Part shown: in pieces, positions 5,729-6,055 of the stretch
How positions within the stretch are numbered: position 1 is the stretch's first letter
How the letters are laid out: the number at the start of each line of letters is the position of its first letter
Source: Fimbriimonadaceae bacterium
GTDB taxonomy: Bacteria > Armatimonadota > Fimbriimonadia > Fimbriimonadales > Fimbriimonadaceae
NCBI GenBank assembly: GCA_019694835.1
Contig: JAIBBE010000226.1
Span: forward strand, 1-6,055
DNA length: 6,055 bases
Direction: 5' to 3'
The notes under the pieces: generated by a model
What the model saw: the letters and a program-made list of their open reading frames with translations, nothing else
What the model was told of the DNA's origin: nothing
Databases searched by the model: none
Translations under genes and position numbers: made by a program

Positions 5729-6055
5729 GCGACGTTGTTGTGCGGCCGTTAGAGGTGCCGATCAAAATGATACTCGGGTAAACACAAACGGCATGAGCGC
5801 GGCTGCACCTTTTGCCCGGACTCAGATCGCCGATTCGTAGGCTGATGCAGAGAACTCGATAGCCTCCTTAGTGCCAATCGGTGCTTCCGATGCTGGGAAG
5901 AGTCATTGACTGCTTGAGCGCACAGAACGAAAACTTGCCTGGGCACGACGACAGACCGGATACGCTGCAAAGCAGCCCCTCTCTCAGTTTGTAGTCGACG
6001 CTGCTCCGATTGCCAGCCCGTATTCGTCCCCCCCCAGCCCGCCACCCCCTCCCCT
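5729..6055. other. Right flank without a convincing gene
   Basis: This 327-base stretch lies upstream of the small gene on the - strand and should contain the promoter of the two-gene operon. TATCAT-like sequence on the - strand near 5766-5771 could be a -10, but no matching -35 is seen. Other features are a hairpin GCTGC-AAA-GCAGC (5964-5976), an 11-bp palindrome AGTCA-T-TGACT (5901-5911) and the C-rich terminus. A - strand open frame reaching into the C-rich tip is Arg/Ser/Gln-rich, starts with GTG inside low-complexity sequence and resembles no family, so I do not call it. Confidence 0.45.
6028..6055 (-). repeat. G-quadruplex motif at the right tip
   Basis: Read on the - strand the last 28 bases contain four G runs (4, 5, 3 and 8 G) separated by loops of 1, 4 and 2 bases, which satisfies the usual G3+N1-7 quadruplex pattern. 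The + strand is correspondingly C-rich, with C8 at 6028-6035. It mirrors the G-rich left tip in inverted orientation. It may be a molecule end or an assembly-edge effect. Confidence 0.5.

Noticed and set aside
5747..5756. Integron attC-like core word CGTTAG near the start of the small gene, and GTTATGC near 105
   Set aside because: The words do not fit the GTTRRRY core consensus and no paired inverse core with an imperfect stem lies at attC distance.
5863..5870. Perfect Shine-Dalgarno TAAGGAGG on the - strand
   Set aside because: No ATG, GTG or TTG follows within the usual spacing, so no gene start can be attached to it.
5749..6045. - strand open frame of 98 codons at the right end
   Set aside because: It begins with GTG inside the G-rich tip, lacks a credible ribosome binding site, has an Arg/Ser/Gln-biased peptide and matches no family I know.

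Overview
The window is a compact accessory region of about 6 kb from a bacterium of moderately high GC (roughly 50-70% by hand counts on individual lines). The long antisense shadow frames and G/C-rich third codon positions suggest a proteobacterium-like genome, but there is no rRNA, tRNA or core housekeeping gene to fix the taxonomy. I see no transposase, integrase, CRISPR array or RNA gene.

Layout. Positions 1-322 hold no convincing gene; they contain a G-rich tip, short repeats and a 14-bp AT-rich palindrome. On the + strand, 323-2299 encodes a 658-residue protein with an N-terminal GHKL (HSP90/MutL/histidine-kinase-type) ATPase domain and a C-terminal PD-(D/E)XK nuclease-like domain. All other genes lie on the - strand. 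The first - strand gene (2331-3212) converges on the ATPase-nuclease across a 31-bp gap and encodes a UPF0489-type, arginase-fold-like protein. Further right are an HNH endonuclease with a probable winged-helix tail (3378-4208), a predicted PD-(D/E)XK nuclease-like protein (4415-5269), and a small protein of unknown function (5273-5728). The last two are 3 bp apart and probably translationally coupled, the downstream gene using a TTG start. Positions 5729-6055 hold no convincing gene and end in a C-rich tract (G-quadruplex motif on the - strand).

Interpretation. Three of five genes carry nuclease-type motifs, one of them fused to a GHKL ATPase. That fits a genomic defence island or the cargo of a mobile element. 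The likely units are: the ATPase-nuclease alone (+ strand); the small protein plus PD-(D/E)XK protein (two-gene operon); the HNH gene with its own leader; and the UPF0489 gene, separated from the HNH gene by a hairpin with a T tract and possibly driven by its own promoter. The sequence does not show that they form one system. The domain calls rest on motifs; the defence role is inference from domain content and clustering.
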